Counted from the first letter of the stretch, positions 8,206 through 17,039 are shown. The stretch is DNA of 64,000 nucleotides from Saccharopolyspora erythraea (GCF_018141105.1 NZ_CP054839.1:1736001-1800000), one strand, 5' to 3'. A program made the numbers and translations. The notes: generated by a model not told the origin, from the letters alone.

Positions 8206-8622
8206 TTGCCCGCGACGGCGGACAACGTCGTCGGCTTCGCGTGTTCTCGTTGCTGCTGCTCGAAGGCGCCGGATACTGGGCGGCCAAGCTCCACCAGCTC
8301 GGCGCACCCGGATCACCACTGCCCGCCGCCGACGTCTTCGCCGCCCTCCGCGCGGCCAACGTGCCAGTGCTCGGTCCCAGTGCTCGCGGCTGGACTGGCG
8401 TTCATCGGCTGGCAGGTAATGGCCAACCCGGGATCCGGGTCGCTGATGGGGCTCGGGTTCGGGGTGTTCGCGGTGCTGGAGCACGTCAACTACTTCCACA
8501 CGCAGCTGATGTACGACACCGCCGAGGACCTGCGCCACCTGCGGGTTTCGCCGGGCGCACTGGCCCGTGACCTCGCGGCCCCGCCCCGGAAACGCGCCAC
8601 GCGTCAGCGCCGCCGGCTCCGC
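8206..8622 (+). pseudogene. Frameshifted actinobacterial membrane-protein gene
   Basis: Two halves of one membrane protein lie in different plus-strand frames. The 5' half reads VFSLLLLEGAGYWAAKLHQL, then DVFAALRAANVPVL. The 3' half reads PVLAAGLAFIGWQV, then GLGFGVFAVLEHVNYFHTQL and YDTAEDLRHLR. The break is at 8364-8385, where CCAGTGCTCG occurs twice 13 bp apart. Removing 13 bp restores NVPVLAAGLAFI in one frame. The pattern (LEGAGYW, EHVNYFHTQLMYDT) matches a conserved actinobacterial membrane family of unknown function. The beginning also looks frame-shifted near 8240, and the expected stop is missing before the convergent next gene. The gene is therefore probably dead. Confidence 0.6.
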
Positions 8623-8623
8623 C

Positions 8624-9283
8624 TCAGCGGCGCTTCTTCTCCGTCAGTCCGATGTGGTCGGCGCACCACTGGTTCAGTTCGCGCACCTGCTTCCAGCTCC
8701 GGCGCACGCGTTGCAGGCAGCTGCGCTCGTGCAGGACGTCGTCGGGTTCCCAGCGCCGGAAGGCGTAGAGGGTGCGGTGGCGCAGCAGGTCGAGCCTCGG
8801 GTGGTCGTCGGACACCCCGCGCGGACGGCTCTTCAGCGTCTCCCCCGCGATCTCCCAGCCCCGCAGCGCGTCCAGGATCTCGCGCAGCCGTTCGCCGTGG
8901 ATCTCGGTGTCGACGGCGGTGCGGAACCGCGCGAGCTGGTCGGACTCGGTGTGGTAGCAGCCGCCCGCGACCAGCATCCCGGCCGCGCTGATCTCCACGT
9001 AGTAGGCACCGCCACCGCGGCCCTGCTCGATCACCCCGCCGCAGTGGGTCTTGTACGGCGACTTGTCGGGGCTGAACCGCACGTCGCGGTGCGGGCGGAA
9101 CACCTTGCCCGCGCCGAACCCCGGGCCGAACTCCGGCTCCAGCTCGGAGATCAGCGCCTCCATCGGCCCGCGGACGTGCTCACGGTAGAGCTCCAGGTTG
9201 TCGGTCCAGAACGCCTTGGAGTTGTCCTCCTCCAGTTGCTCGAAGAACTCCACCGCACCATCGCCGAAACCCTCGAACCGCAC
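8624..9283 (-). CDS. DUF2461 family protein
   Basis: A 219-aa cytoplasmic protein of the DUF2461 family (TIGR02453 type). Characteristic segments are FFEQLEEDNSKAFW near the N terminus, FRPHRDVRFSPDKSPYKTH in the middle, and GGAYYVEISAAGMLVAGG. The RDVRFS.DKSPYKTH stretch is the family's most conserved part. The biochemical function is unknown. The gene is single, and its 3' end meets the broken membrane gene tail to tail. Confidence 0.87.
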   Translation of the reverse strand: MRFEGFGDGAVEFFEQLEEDNSKAFWTDNLELYREHVRGPMEALISELEPEFGPGFGAGKVFRPHRDVRFSPDKSPYKTHCGGVIEQGRGGGAYYVEISAAGMLVAGGCYHTESDQLARFRTAVDTEIHGERLREILDALRGWEIAGETLKSRPRGVSDDHPRLDLLRHRTLYAFRRWEPDDVLHERSCLQRVRRSWKQVRELNQWCADHIGLTEKKRR

Positions 9284-9470
9284 GGGCCAACCCTAGAACA
9301 GCGCCCATCGCTCCAGCCCGCCCGATCTCCGGCTACGCCGAGCGGGTACGAGTGGCCGGGATGCTTGCCCGAGGCAGCCGAACGGCGATTGGATCGCCTA
9401 CATCGCGAACACACGGCCGTCGGCAAGAAGGCTCTCGGCGGGAGCGGACGAGGTTCCGTACCCGCTACTC

Positions 9471-9905
9471 GTGTTCGGCGGTGCCGTGGCCTCGATCTGG
9501 GCCGCGAGCGGGACCCTCTACGTCGCCTGGGTCGCCTTCTCCGCTCCCGGCCTCTCGCCGCTGGAGCATGCGAGGCAGGTGCTCGCGGCGATGCCGTTCA
9601 TCGCGGCCGTCGTGGTCGTTCTCGGCGTGCCGCTCGCACTCGTGGTGGACCGGTTCTGCCGTCTCCGAGGATGGGGACCGCGCCGCACCGCAGCCGCTTT
9701 CGCCGTGCTCGGCGCGCTGGCAGGTCTGATCCTCTGGGCAGCGCTCGGACGCGATCCGCTGTTCCTGTGGCCCGCGGTGGTCGCCGCACCGGTCGCGCGC
9801 ACCGCCGCCGAGCCCCTGGCACGTCAGCGCTGGGCGCTGGGCGTGCTGACCGCCGTGTGCGGCGGCCTGGTCTGCGCGACGACGCTCATGTGGATCGCCG
9901 GCTGA
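9471..9905 (+). CDS. Small membrane protein, unknown
   Basis: A 144-aa protein with four predicted membrane segments (VASIWAASGTLYVAWVAF; MPFIAAVVVVLGVPLALVV; AAAFAVLGALAGLILWAAL; LGVLTAVCGGLVCATTLMW). No family was recognised. The GTG at 9471 is used as the start but has no clear ribosome binding site. The frame stays open upstream through GDWIAYIANT and GADEVPYPLL with good third-position G/C, yet without a usable start codon. The N terminus is therefore uncertain, and a 5' part may have been lost. Confidence 0.55.
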   Translation: MFGGAVASIWAASGTLYVAWVAFSAPGLSPLEHARQVLAAMPFIAAVVVVLGVPLALVVDRFCRLRGWGPRRTAAAFAVLGALAGLILWAALGRDPLFLWPAVVAAPVARTAAEPLARQRWALGVLTAVCGGLVCATTLMWIAG

Positions 9906-9938
9906 TCGCGCCACCGATGTCGGCGACGCGCCGGGACC

Positions 9939-10391
9939 TCACTTGACGACCTGGACCTCGTCACCCGGGTTGAGGGTGTCGAAGAACCGCTTCGCCGCGG
10001 TCGTGGACAGGTGGATGCAGCCGTTGGACTGCTGCTCCAGGCTGCCCTCGTGGAAGGCGACACCGGTCTTGGTGAAGAACACCGAGTTCGGCATCGGCGC
10101 GTTGTTGAACTCCGTGCTGACGTGGTCGGCGTCCTTCCAGAGCACCTTGTGCACGCCCTGCGGCGTCTCCGAACCGGGCTTGCCGCTGGTGGTGGGGACG
10201 GGCCCGTAGGTGGTCTTGCCGTTGTCCTGCAGCCAAGCCTGGTTGGTCGACAGGCTCACGCACGCCTTCGCGCTGGCCTGGCACGGGCTGGGGCTACCGC
10301 CGGTGGCCTGCGCGCTCAGCGCCCCACCGGCGAGCACGCCGCCCGCGACCAGTGCCGCGACCGTCAGCGCTGGAGCTTTCCTGGTGCCCAT
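9939..10391 (-). CDS. Secreted L,D-transpeptidase (YkuD domain)
   Basis: Exported peptidoglycan cross-linking enzyme of the YkuD fold. An N-terminal signal peptide covers about residues 1-30 (VAALVAGGVLAGGALSAQA). A single catalytic domain follows, with the HEGSLEQQ segment and the active-site SNGCIHLSTTAA that carries the catalytic Cys. The start at 10391 (MGTRKAPAL) has AGGAG 6-7 nt upstream. A second ATG at 10418 has weaker support. At 150 aa this is a minimal enzyme without the Ig-like domains of mycobacterial Ldt proteins. Such enzymes form 3-3 cross-links or attach proteins to the wall, and which applies here is not known. Confidence 0.88.
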   Translation of the reverse strand: MGTRKAPALTVAALVAGGVLAGGALSAQATGGSPSPCQASAKACVSLSTNQAWLQDNGKTTYGPVPTTSGKPGSETPQGVHKVLWKDADHVSTEFNNAPMPNSVFFTKTGVAFHEGSLEQQSNGCIHLSTTAAKRFFDTLNPGDEVQVVK

Positions 10392-10495
10392 CGCTCTCCT
10401 CACATCCTCCGTGCGCATCGCTGTGCCCCCCTAGACGGTGCCACACGTTCGGAGGACACCCGCAGGTCCGCACGGGTCGGGCCGTGCCTGGGGCC

Positions 10496-10527
10496 GATCC
10501 CGGAACAGCACGGACTCGTTCCGGATC
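10496..10527. repeat. Hairpin in the region between the L,D-transpeptidase and a small secreted gene
   Basis: Inverted repeat GATCC-CGGAAC/GTTCCG-GATC with one bulged base and an 11-nt loop, in the 310-bp divergent gap 10392-10700. It could be an operator or an RNA hairpin. Nothing else definite is seen in this gap beyond promoter space. Confidence 0.35.
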
Positions 10528-10700
10528 AGGCCGTTGCGCTGGTGAAACGAAGACGTGCGATCTGTGGCGGACGCCACTACGGTGCCGAGGGACCAACCCG
10601 ACACAACGTGTCCGGCACCTCACCCAACGAGGTGCACCGCGACCGGACACCTGCCGAAAGTCCCTGTTCCCCGAGCCGGCCTTCGGAGGAAATGGAACCC

Positions 10701-10976
10701 ATGCGCTCCCCCCGACGTAACCGCCCCGCGTCCACGTTCTTCCTCACCCTCGTCACCGCAGGCGTCATGTGCGCCTGGCTGAGCGTGCCGGGCCAGGGCA
10801 CCGAACCCGCCGACAACGGCCGGAGCACCGGCCCCGTCCCGGTCCTGGAAGGCGACGGCGCCGTGACCGGACCCGGTGCCCGCGACGCCGACGTCTACGG
10901 CGGCGGCAAGTCCTCCGGCGACCTGCAGCGCGAGTACGGCTGCCAGCGCGGGTACGTGCCCGCCGAGCACTGCTAG
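10701..10976 (+). CDS. Small exported protein of unknown function
   Basis: A 91-aa protein with an N-terminal hydrophobic export segment (STFFLTLVTAGVMCAWL, about residues 10-27). A glycine/aspartate-rich mature part follows, with two cysteines near the end (EYGCQRGY and the terminal AEHC). The ATG at 10701 is preferred over the one at 10692 because GGAGG (10685-10689) stands 11 nt away from it and almost touches the earlier ATG. Nothing identifies the function. A C-terminal cysteine pair suggests an extracellular disulfide. Confidence 0.6.
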   Translation: MRSPRRNRPASTFFLTLVTAGVMCAWLSVPGQGTEPADNGRSTGPVPVLEGDGAVTGPGARDADVYGGGKSSGDLQREYGCQRGYVPAEHC

Positions 10977-11059
10977 CGGCCGCGCGCACGCGGGTTCGAG
11001 TATCGATGGTGCGATCGTCTTCGCAGGCCACGCCGCCGCGGCCGGGTTACGCTCGGGAT

Positions 11060-13420
11060 GTGGTCTCCACTGCACAGGCCCGTGTTCGCGAGCCTGCGGG
11101 CAACCTCCCGGTCGACGTCACGAGCTTCGTCGGCCGCAGGCGCGAGATCACGCTCACCAAGCGGCTGCTGGCCGAGTCGAGGGTCGTGACGATCACCGGC
11201 CCCGGGGGCGTCGGGAAGACGCGGCTGGCGCTGCGCGTGGCGGGCAACATGCGGCGGTCGTTCCGCGACAAGGTCTGGTGCGTCGGGCTCGAGGACGTGC
11301 TCGACCCCCGCCTGCTGACCGACGCCGTCATCGACCAGCTCGGACTGGGCGGCCCGTCCTCGGGCGATGACATCGACACGGTCGTCGAGCACCTCAAGAA
11401 CCGCGAGATGCTGCTCGTGCTCGACAACTGCGAGCAGATCGTGGACGCCGTCGCCGGTCTCGTCGACAGCGTGATCCGCTGGTGCCCGGGGGTGCGGGTG
11501 CTGGCCACCAGCAGGCAGTCGCTGGGCGTGGCCGGGGAGAGCACGCTGTCGCTGACGCCGTTGCAGGTCCCCGACATCGACAACCTGCCGCCCGCCGACG
11601 CCTACGAGCAGTTCGCCTCGGTGCGGCTGTTCGTCGACCGAGCCAAGGCCGCCGTGCCCGAGTTCGAGGTCGACGAGCACAACGCCGCCTCCCTGATGCG
11701 GCTGTGCTACCACCTCGACGGCAACCCGCTGGCGATCGAGCTGGCCGCGGTGCGGCTGCGCTCGCTGTCGCCGCAGCAGCTCGAGGAGCGGCTGGCCGAG
11801 CGCTACGACCTGCTGAGCGAGGGCAGGCGGGGCGCCCCGGCGCGCCAGCAGAGCCTGCGCGCGCTGATCGACTGGAGCTACGAGCTGGCCTCCGACCAGG
11901 ACAAGCTCGCCTGGGCGCGGGTGTCGGCGTTCTCCGGCAGCTTCGACCTGGACGCCGCCGAGTTCGTCGCGGGCGGCGCCGAGCTGGACCGGCTGGACGT
12001 GGTCGGGGTCATGCACTCGCTGGTGGACAAGTCGATCCTGATCCGCGAGGAGGACGGCGGCGAGGTCCGCTTCCGCCTGCTGCACGCGCTGCGCGAGTAC
12101 GGGCAGGAGAAGCTGGCCGGCTCCGGCGAGTTCGAGGAGGTGCGCAGGCGGCACCTGCGCTGGTACGACCGGATGATCGAGCACTTCGCCATGGAGTGGG
12201 TCGGCCCCGAGCAGGTCGCGTGGGTGAACCGGCTCACCAGCGAGCAGTCGAACCTGCGCACCGCGATGAAGTCGGCGCTGGCCCAGCCGCCCGAGCACGG
12301 CACCGCCCTGCGCGTGACCCGGAACATGGCGATCTTCTGGGGCATCCGGGGCCTGGCCGGGGAGGCCAGGTACTGGCTGGACCAGGCGCTCAAGGCGTCC
12401 CCGCAACCGAGCCGCGAACGGGTGTCGGCGCTGCGCAGCACCGCCTGGTTCGCCCTCCTGCAGGGCGACCACGACGCGGCGCGGCCACCGCTGGAGGAGG
12501 CGCTGTCGCTGGCCGGGGAGTACGCGGGCCCGATCGAGCGCTCCTACCTCCAGCAGACGCGCGGGATGGCCGAGTTCTTCGACGGCAGGCTCGGCCGGGC
12601 GGGCGAGCTGTTCCGCGAGTCGCTGGACGGCTTCCAGGAGCACAACGTCCCCGGCGGCGAGCTGTTCGCGCTGTTCGGACTGGGCCTGACGCGCGGGCTC
12701 AGCGGCGACCACACCCTCGGCCTGGACCTGCTGGAGCGCTGCGTGCGGCTCAGCACCGACCTCGGCGAGCTGTTCTGGCGCTCGCACGCGCTGTGGGCGA
12801 TGGCACACGTGGAGGTCTCGCGCGGCGAGGTCAACCACGCCGAGGAGGTGGCCAAGGAGGCGCTGCGGCTGCAGCGCAGGCTGTCCAACCGGCTGGCCAC
12901 GGCCTTCACCCTGGACACGCTGGCGTGGACGGCGGGCATCCAGGGCCGCCACGAGCGCGCGGCCCGCTTGTTCGGCGCCGCGTCCGCGATGTGGGAGGCC
13001 CTGCGAGCCGCGCCCGCCTACTACTCGACGTTCGAGATCGGGCACGACGAGCACGTGTCCCGGGTGCGGGAGGCGCTGGGCGACCGCGACTTCCAGGAGG
13101 CGTTCGACCGCGGCTACGAGATGCCGCCCGCCGCCGCGCACGACTTCGCCCTCGAGTCCAAGAAGCACGCCCGCGCCGCGACCGCGCGCCGCGACAACGT
13201 CCACCCGATGCCGCTGACCCGCCGGGAGCGCGAGATCGCCGAGCTGGTCGCGCAGGGCCGGACGAACAAGGAGATCGCCGAGGGCCTGGTGATCGCCCAG
13301 CGCACCGTCGAAGGCCACGTGCAGAACATCCTGACCAAGCTCGACTTCACCTCGCGGGCTCAGATCGCAGGCTGGATCGCCGGGCAGAAGCAGAGTGGCC
13401 CAGCCGACACCGGGACCTGA
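11060..13420 (+). CDS. LuxR-family regulator with NB-ARC-type ATPase and TPR-like region
   Basis: Large transcriptional regulator of the AfsR/LAL-like class without the N-terminal SARP domain. A P-loop (TGPGGVGKTRLA) lies at about residues 46-57, and the Walker B-like strand is LLVLDNCEQI. An NB-ARC/winged-helix region reaches about residue 370. TPR-like helical repeats cover about 380-690. The C-terminal LuxR helix-turn-helix is MPLTRREREIAELVAQG, then GRTNKEIAEGL and VIAQRTVEGHVQNIL. GTG at 11060 (VVSTAQARV) is taken as start because similarity begins right after it. An ATG at 11006 in the same frame would add 18 residues. Such proteins couple NTP and a signal to promoter activation. The target genes are unknown. 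Confidence 0.87.
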   Translation: MVSTAQARVREPAGNLPVDVTSFVGRRREITLTKRLLAESRVVTITGPGGVGKTRLALRVAGNMRRSFRDKVWCVGLEDVLDPRLLTDAVIDQLGLGGPSSGDDIDTVVEHLKNREMLLVLDNCEQIVDAVAGLVDSVIRWCPGVRVLATSRQSLGVAGESTLSLTPLQVPDIDNLPPADAYEQFASVRLFVDRAKAAVPEFEVDEHNAASLMRLCYHLDGNPLAIELAAVRLRSLSPQQLEERLAERYDLLSEGRRGAPARQQSLRALIDWSYELASDQDKLAWARVSAFSGSFDLDAAEFVAGGAELDRLDVVGVMHSLVDKSILIREEDGGEVRFRLLHALREYGQEKLAGSGEFEEVRRRHLRWYDRMIEHFAMEWVGPEQVAWVNRLTSEQSNLRTAMKSALAQPPEHGTALRVTRNMAIFWGIRGLAGEARYWLDQALKASPQPSRERVSALRSTAWFALLQGDHDAARPPLEEALSLAGEYAGPIERSYLQQTRGMAEFFDGRLGRAGELFRESLDGFQEHNVPGGELFALFGLGLTRGLSGDHTLGLDLLERCVRLSTDLGELFWRSHALWAMAHVEVSRGEVNHAEEVAKEALRLQRRLSNRLATAFTLDTLAWTAGIQGRHERAARLFGAASAMWEALRAAPAYYSTFEIGHDEHVSRVREALGDRDFQEAFDRGYEMPPAAAHDFALESKKHARAATARRDNVHPMPLTRREREIAELVAQGRTNKEIAEGLVIAQRTVEGHVQNILTKLDFTSRAQIAGWIAGQKQSGPADTGT

Positions 13421-13425
13421 TATTT

Positions 13426-13454
13426 TCACGCACTGTCACCAAGTGAAGGCGTGA
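13426..13454. repeat. Nested inverted repeat downstream of the LuxR gene
   Basis: TCACGC (13426-13431) pairs with GCGTGA (13449-13454), with an inner CACT/AGTG pair. It lies 5 bp after the LuxR-family stop and 85 bp before the next start. It could serve as a terminator for the first gene or an operator for the second. Confidence 0.35.
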
Positions 13455-13538
13455 CGTCGCCCGAAGGGCGTAAACCAGGTACTCGGGCCGTTGCAAACCT
13501 CGGTGTGCAGCACTCTCCGTATCTGGACTCTTGGATGC

Positions 13539-14375
13539 GTGACCTCCCGAAACCCCGAAACCCCCGAGACCCCCGAAACCCCGACTACCCCCGAAACCCA
13601 GACGACCGCCGCCGGCCCCTTCGCGCGCCTCCGGGAGAGGGTGGCGCCCGCAGCGGGCTTGAGGCACCACGACGACGCCGGCAACGGCAGGCTGTCCCCG
13701 CGGATGCGCTCGGTGCAGGTCGGCGCCGTGGTCGCGGCCGCGGGCGTCCTCGGCGTGCTCGGCGGCATCGGCCAGCCGGGCGAGCCCGAGCACGTGGCGC
13801 ACGTCTCCCAGGCCGCCGAGACCGCCCCGCTCCAGGCTCCGGCTCCGGCTCCGGTCGAGGCCCCGGCCCCGGCTCCGGTGGAGGCCGCTCCGGCCGCCGC
13901 GGTGCAGGCCGCCCCAGCCGGCGCTCGCGCCCCCGTCCAGGAGCGCGGCGCCGAGGCGGATCCGCAGCAGCGCTCCGCCCCCGCGGCCCCGGCCCCGGCG
14001 CCGGCCGACCCGCCGAAGGACCAGCTCGACGGCTGGATCAAGGAGGCGGTGGCCGTGCTGGAGGCCAGCGGCACCCCGAAGGACAAGATCGACGTCGAGG
14101 ACATCCGCACGATCATCGAGCACGAGTCCGGTGGCGACCCCGACATCGTCAACAACTGGGACTCCAACGCCGCGATGGGCACCCCGTCGAAGGGCCTGAT
14201 GCAGACCATCGAGCCGACCTTCGAGTCCTACGCGCTGCCCGGCCACGGCGACATCCTGGACCCGGTGGACAACATCATCGCCGGTGTCCGGTACTCGGTC
14301 GACCGCTACGGCTCGGTCTCCGACGTGCCCGGCGTGGTAAAGGTCGACTCCGGCGGCAGCTACCGCGGCTACTGA
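13539..14375 (+). CDS. Exported lytic-transglycosylase-like protein
   Basis: A 278-aa envelope protein. Cytoplasmic N terminus with a Pro/Glu/Thr repeat (PETPETPETP, about residues 6-22), then one membrane segment (VGAVVAAAGVLGVLGGI, about 78-95), then a Pro/Ala linker with repeated PAPAPVEAPAPAPVEA. The C-terminal SLT-like domain covers about 175-270 and contains the IIEHESGGDP segment, whose Glu is the expected catalytic acid, and KGLMQTIEPTF. It probably cleaves or binds peptidoglycan glycan strands outside the membrane. GTG at 13539 begins VTSRNPE. The domain is short compared with soluble lytic transglycosylases but matches the secreted actinobacterial type. Confidence 0.75.
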   Translation: MTSRNPETPETPETPTTPETQTTAAGPFARLRERVAPAAGLRHHDDAGNGRLSPRMRSVQVGAVVAAAGVLGVLGGIGQPGEPEHVAHVSQAAETAPLQAPAPAPVEAPAPAPVEAAPAAAVQAAPAGARAPVQERGAEADPQQRSAPAAPAPAPADPPKDQLDGWIKEAVAVLEASGTPKDKIDVEDIRTIIEHESGGDPDIVNNWDSNAAMGTPSKGLMQTIEPTFESYALPGHGDILDPVDNIIAGVRYSVDRYGSVSDVPGVVKVDSGGSYRGY

Positions 14376-14511
14376 TCCAGCCCGCTCCCCCGGCACAACC
14401 GAATACCGCTCCCCGAACCCAGGCGGCCGGTTCCCTTCCCCCGAGGACCGGCCGCCTGCCTCTGTCCGGGTGCGGAATGCGACCGGCCCGCCGCGGCGTT
14501 GCAGGCCCCGG

Positions 14512-14525
14512 CCGCTCGCGAGCGG
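14512..14525. repeat. Perfect 14-bp palindrome upstream of helD
   Basis: CCGCTCGCGAGCGG is fully self-complementary. It lies about 35 bp upstream of a -10-like TATATT (14549-14554) and about 100 bp upstream of the helicase start. It may be an operator, though GC-rich palindromes of this size can arise by chance. Confidence 0.35.
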
Positions 14526-14620
14526 GCTGCCCGCCGCCGCGCGACAGGTATATTGGCGGGTCGGGCCGCATCCGCCTGCGGCCGCGGAACCTGGCCGTGT
14601 GAGCGCAGAAGGTGGAGCCA

Positions 14621-16912
14621 TTGTCCAGCCCCCGAGCTGATCGGGAAGCCGACCGGACCGACGAGATCACCGCCGAACAGCAGTACGTCTCGATGCTGTA
14701 CGCCAAGCTCGACGAGCTGCGGCGCGACACCACCAAGCGCCTGACCGAGACGCTGCGCCAGACCGGTGGGACGCCGCAGGCGCGCACCGAGCGCGACATC
14801 TCCACCACGATGTACACCGACAAGCTGACCCAGCTCAGCGCGGTGGAGCACGGGCTGTGCTTCGGGCGCCTGGACCTCGACAGCGGCGAGGTCTTCCACG
14901 TCGGCAGGCTCGGGCTGTTCGACGAGGAGGACGAGTACGAGCCGCTGCTGATCGACTGGCGGGCCCCGGCGGCGCGGCCGTTCTACCTGGCCACCGCGGC
15001 CGCCCGCGACGGCGTTCGGCGCCGCAGGCACCTGCGCACGCGCTGGCGCGAGGTGGTCGACTTCGAGGACGAGGTGCTCGACCTCGAGGCCGCCGAGCAG
15101 GGCAGCGACCTGGGCCTTGCCGGTGAGGCCACGCTGCTGGCCGCGCTGGACGCCCGGCGCACCGGGCAGATGGGCGACATCGTCGCCACCATCCAGGCCG
15201 AGCAGGACCAGATCATCCGCGCAGGCATGAACGGCGTGCTGGTCGTGCAGGGCGGGCCGGGCACCGGCAAGACCGCCGTCGCGCTGCACCGCGCCGCCTA
15301 CCTGCTCTACACCTTCCGCGAGCAGCTCACCAAGCGCGGTGTGCTCGTGGTCGGCCCGAACTCGACCTTCCTGCGCTACATCGGGCAGGTGCTGCCCTCG
15401 CTCGGTGAGACCGGCGTGCTGCTCTCGACCGTCGGCGGCCTGTTCCCGGGCATCACGGCCACAGCCGCGGAGCCCGTGCGCGCCGCGGAGATCAAGGGCC
15501 GGGCCAGCATGGTCGACGTGCTCACCGCCGCGGTCCGCGACCGGCAGCAGGCACCCAAGGACCACATCGAGGTGCAGTTCGACCGGGAGCCGCTGCGGAT
15601 CCACAGGCGTGACGTCACCCACGCCCGCACGCGCGCCCGCCGCTCGCGCAAGCCGCACAACCTGGCCCGGCGGGTCTTCCTCCAGGAGATGTTCTCGGCG
15701 CTGACCACGCAGGTCGCCGACCGGCTCGGCCGCGACCTGCTGGACCGCCGCGACCTCGACGAGATCAACGTCGAGCTGCGCGGCGACCCGGCGGTCGTCG
15801 AGGCCCTGGACGGGCTGTGGCCGGAGCTGACCCCGCAGGAAGTGCTCGACGACCTGCTGTCCTCGCCGGAGCGGCTGACCACCGCCGCGCGCAAGCACCT
15901 CGAGCCCGGCGAGCGCGAGGAGCTGCTGCGCGAGCCCGGTGCCGAGTGGACCCCGGCCGACGTGCCGCTGCTGGACGAGCTGGCCGAGCTGCTCGGCGTG
16001 GACGACGCCAAGGAGCGCGAGGAGCGGGCCAGGCAGGCCCGCGAGGAGCTGGCCTACGCCCAGGGCGTGCTGCACATCATGGAGCAGGACGAGGAGATCG
16101 CCGACGAGGAGCGGCTGCGCGTCTCCGACGTCCTGGACGCCGAGCTGCTCGCCGAGCGCCACCAGACGCGCAGCGACCTGACGGCCGCCGAGCGCGCCGC
16201 CGAGGACCGCACCTGGACCTTCGGCCACGTGATCGTCGACGAGGCGCAGGAGCTGTCGGAGATGGCGTGGCGGGTGCTGATGCGCCGCTGCCCGAGCCGG
16301 TCGATGACGCTGGTCGGCGACATCGCCCAGACCGGGGCGCCGGGCGGGGCCCGGTCGTGGCACGAGGTGCTCAGCCCCTACGTCGCCGACCGGTGGAAGC
16401 TCGCGGAGCTGACGGTCAACTACCGCACCCCCGCCGAGATCATGGCCGTCGCCGCCGACGTGCTCGACGCGATGGACACCGAGCTGGAGGCGCCGACCTC
16501 GGTGCGCAGCAGCGGTCACCGGCCGTGGCTGCGCCACGTCGCGGACGACCGGCTGGCGGCGGAGCTGCCGGGCGTCGTCGCCGACGAGCTGCACGCGGTC
16601 GGCGACGGCAGGCTCGCGGTGCTGCTGCCCCCGGAGCGGCTGGCCGAGCTCGGCGAGAAGGTGGCCGGCGAAGTACCGGGCACCGCCGTGGGCACCCGCC
16701 CCGACGGCCTGGAGTCGCCCGCGGTGCTGCTCACCGTGGAGCAGGCCAAGGGCCTGGAGTTCGACTCGGTGCTGGTCGTGGACCCAGAAGGGGTCGTGGA
16801 GGAGTCCGAGCGGGGGCTCAACGACCTCTACGTCGCACTGACGCGCGCGACGCAGCGGCTCGGCGTCGTGCACACCGGCGAGGTGCCCGACGTGCTGGGC
16901 GCCCTGAGCTGA
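14621..16912 (+). CDS. helD: HelD-family UvrD/Rep-like helicase
   Basis: Superfamily 1 helicase-like ATPase of the HelD family, known in Bacillus and mycobacteria to bind stalled RNA polymerase and recycle it. An N-terminal coiled segment (about residues 10-60) precedes a GRLDLDSGE..HVGRLGL region and the IDWRAPAARPFY motif typical of HelD. Walker A QGGPGTGKTAVALHRAAYLL begins near residue 210, VIVDEAQELS is Walker B, and LTVNYRTPAEI and NDLYVALTRATQRL are the C-terminal motifs. TTG at 14621 is chosen because GGTGGAG stands about 5 nt upstream. A GTG at 14612 is the alternative. At 763 aa it fits the actinobacterial HelD class. A rifamycin-response element was looked for upstream and not seen. 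Confidence 0.9.
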   Translation: MSSPRADREADRTDEITAEQQYVSMLYAKLDELRRDTTKRLTETLRQTGGTPQARTERDISTTMYTDKLTQLSAVEHGLCFGRLDLDSGEVFHVGRLGLFDEEDEYEPLLIDWRAPAARPFYLATAAARDGVRRRRHLRTRWREVVDFEDEVLDLEAAEQGSDLGLAGEATLLAALDARRTGQMGDIVATIQAEQDQIIRAGMNGVLVVQGGPGTGKTAVALHRAAYLLYTFREQLTKRGVLVVGPNSTFLRYIGQVLPSLGETGVLLSTVGGLFPGITATAAEPVRAAEIKGRASMVDVLTAAVRDRQQAPKDHIEVQFDREPLRIHRRDVTHARTRARRSRKPHNLARRVFLQEMFSALTTQVADRLGRDLLDRRDLDEINVELRGDPAVVEALDGLWPELTPQEVLDDLLSSPERLTTAARKHLEPGEREELLREPGAEWTPADVPLLDELAELLGVDDAKEREERARQAREELAYAQGVLHIMEQDEEIADEERLRVSDVLDAELLAERHQTRSDLTAAERAAEDRTWTFGHVIVDEAQELSEMAWRVLMRRCPSRSMTLVGDIAQTGAPGGARSWHEVLSPYVADRWKLAELTVNYRTPAEIMAVAADVLDAMDTELEAPTSVRSSGHRPWLRHVADDRLAAELPGVVADELHAVGDGRLAVLLPPERLAELGEKVAGEVPGTAVGTRPDGLESPAVLLTVEQAKGLEFDSVLVVDPEGVVEESERGLNDLYVALTRATQRLGVVHTGEVPDVLGALS

Positions 16913-16920
16913 CCGCGCGG

Positions 16921-16949
16921 GGCCCGGGCCGTGCTCGCCGGCCCGGGCC
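16921..16949. terminator. Strong terminator hairpin after helD
   Basis: Perfect 10-bp stem GGCCCGGGCC/GGCCCGGGCC (16921-16930 with 16940-16949) and a 9-nt loop. It sits 8 bp after the helD stop, between convergent genes. Confidence 0.75.
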
Positions 16950-17039
16950 TCACCGTGCTCGGACCTCGTCGTCAGGCTGTCGCGATCGGCGGGGTCAGGC
17001 GGATCGTCGCGATTGGCGAACTGCCGCGTCGCGCCCGTG

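Noticed and set aside
10973-13429. Long minus-strand frame opposite the LuxR-type regulator
   Set aside because: The plus-strand gene has P-loop and LuxR motifs. The antisense product is low-complexity.
13421-13538. Possible ydaO-type (cyclic-di-AMP) riboswitch upstream of a cell-wall hydrolase
   Set aside because: Such riboswitches precede wall-hydrolase genes in actinobacteria, but the conserved core was not found. Only an inverted repeat is present.
13548-13605. Repeated CCCGAAACC units resembling a small repeat array
   Set aside because: They are in-frame codons for Pro-Glu-Thr in a protein gene, with no spacers. Not a CRISPR array. No CRISPR or tRNA was seen anywhere in the window.
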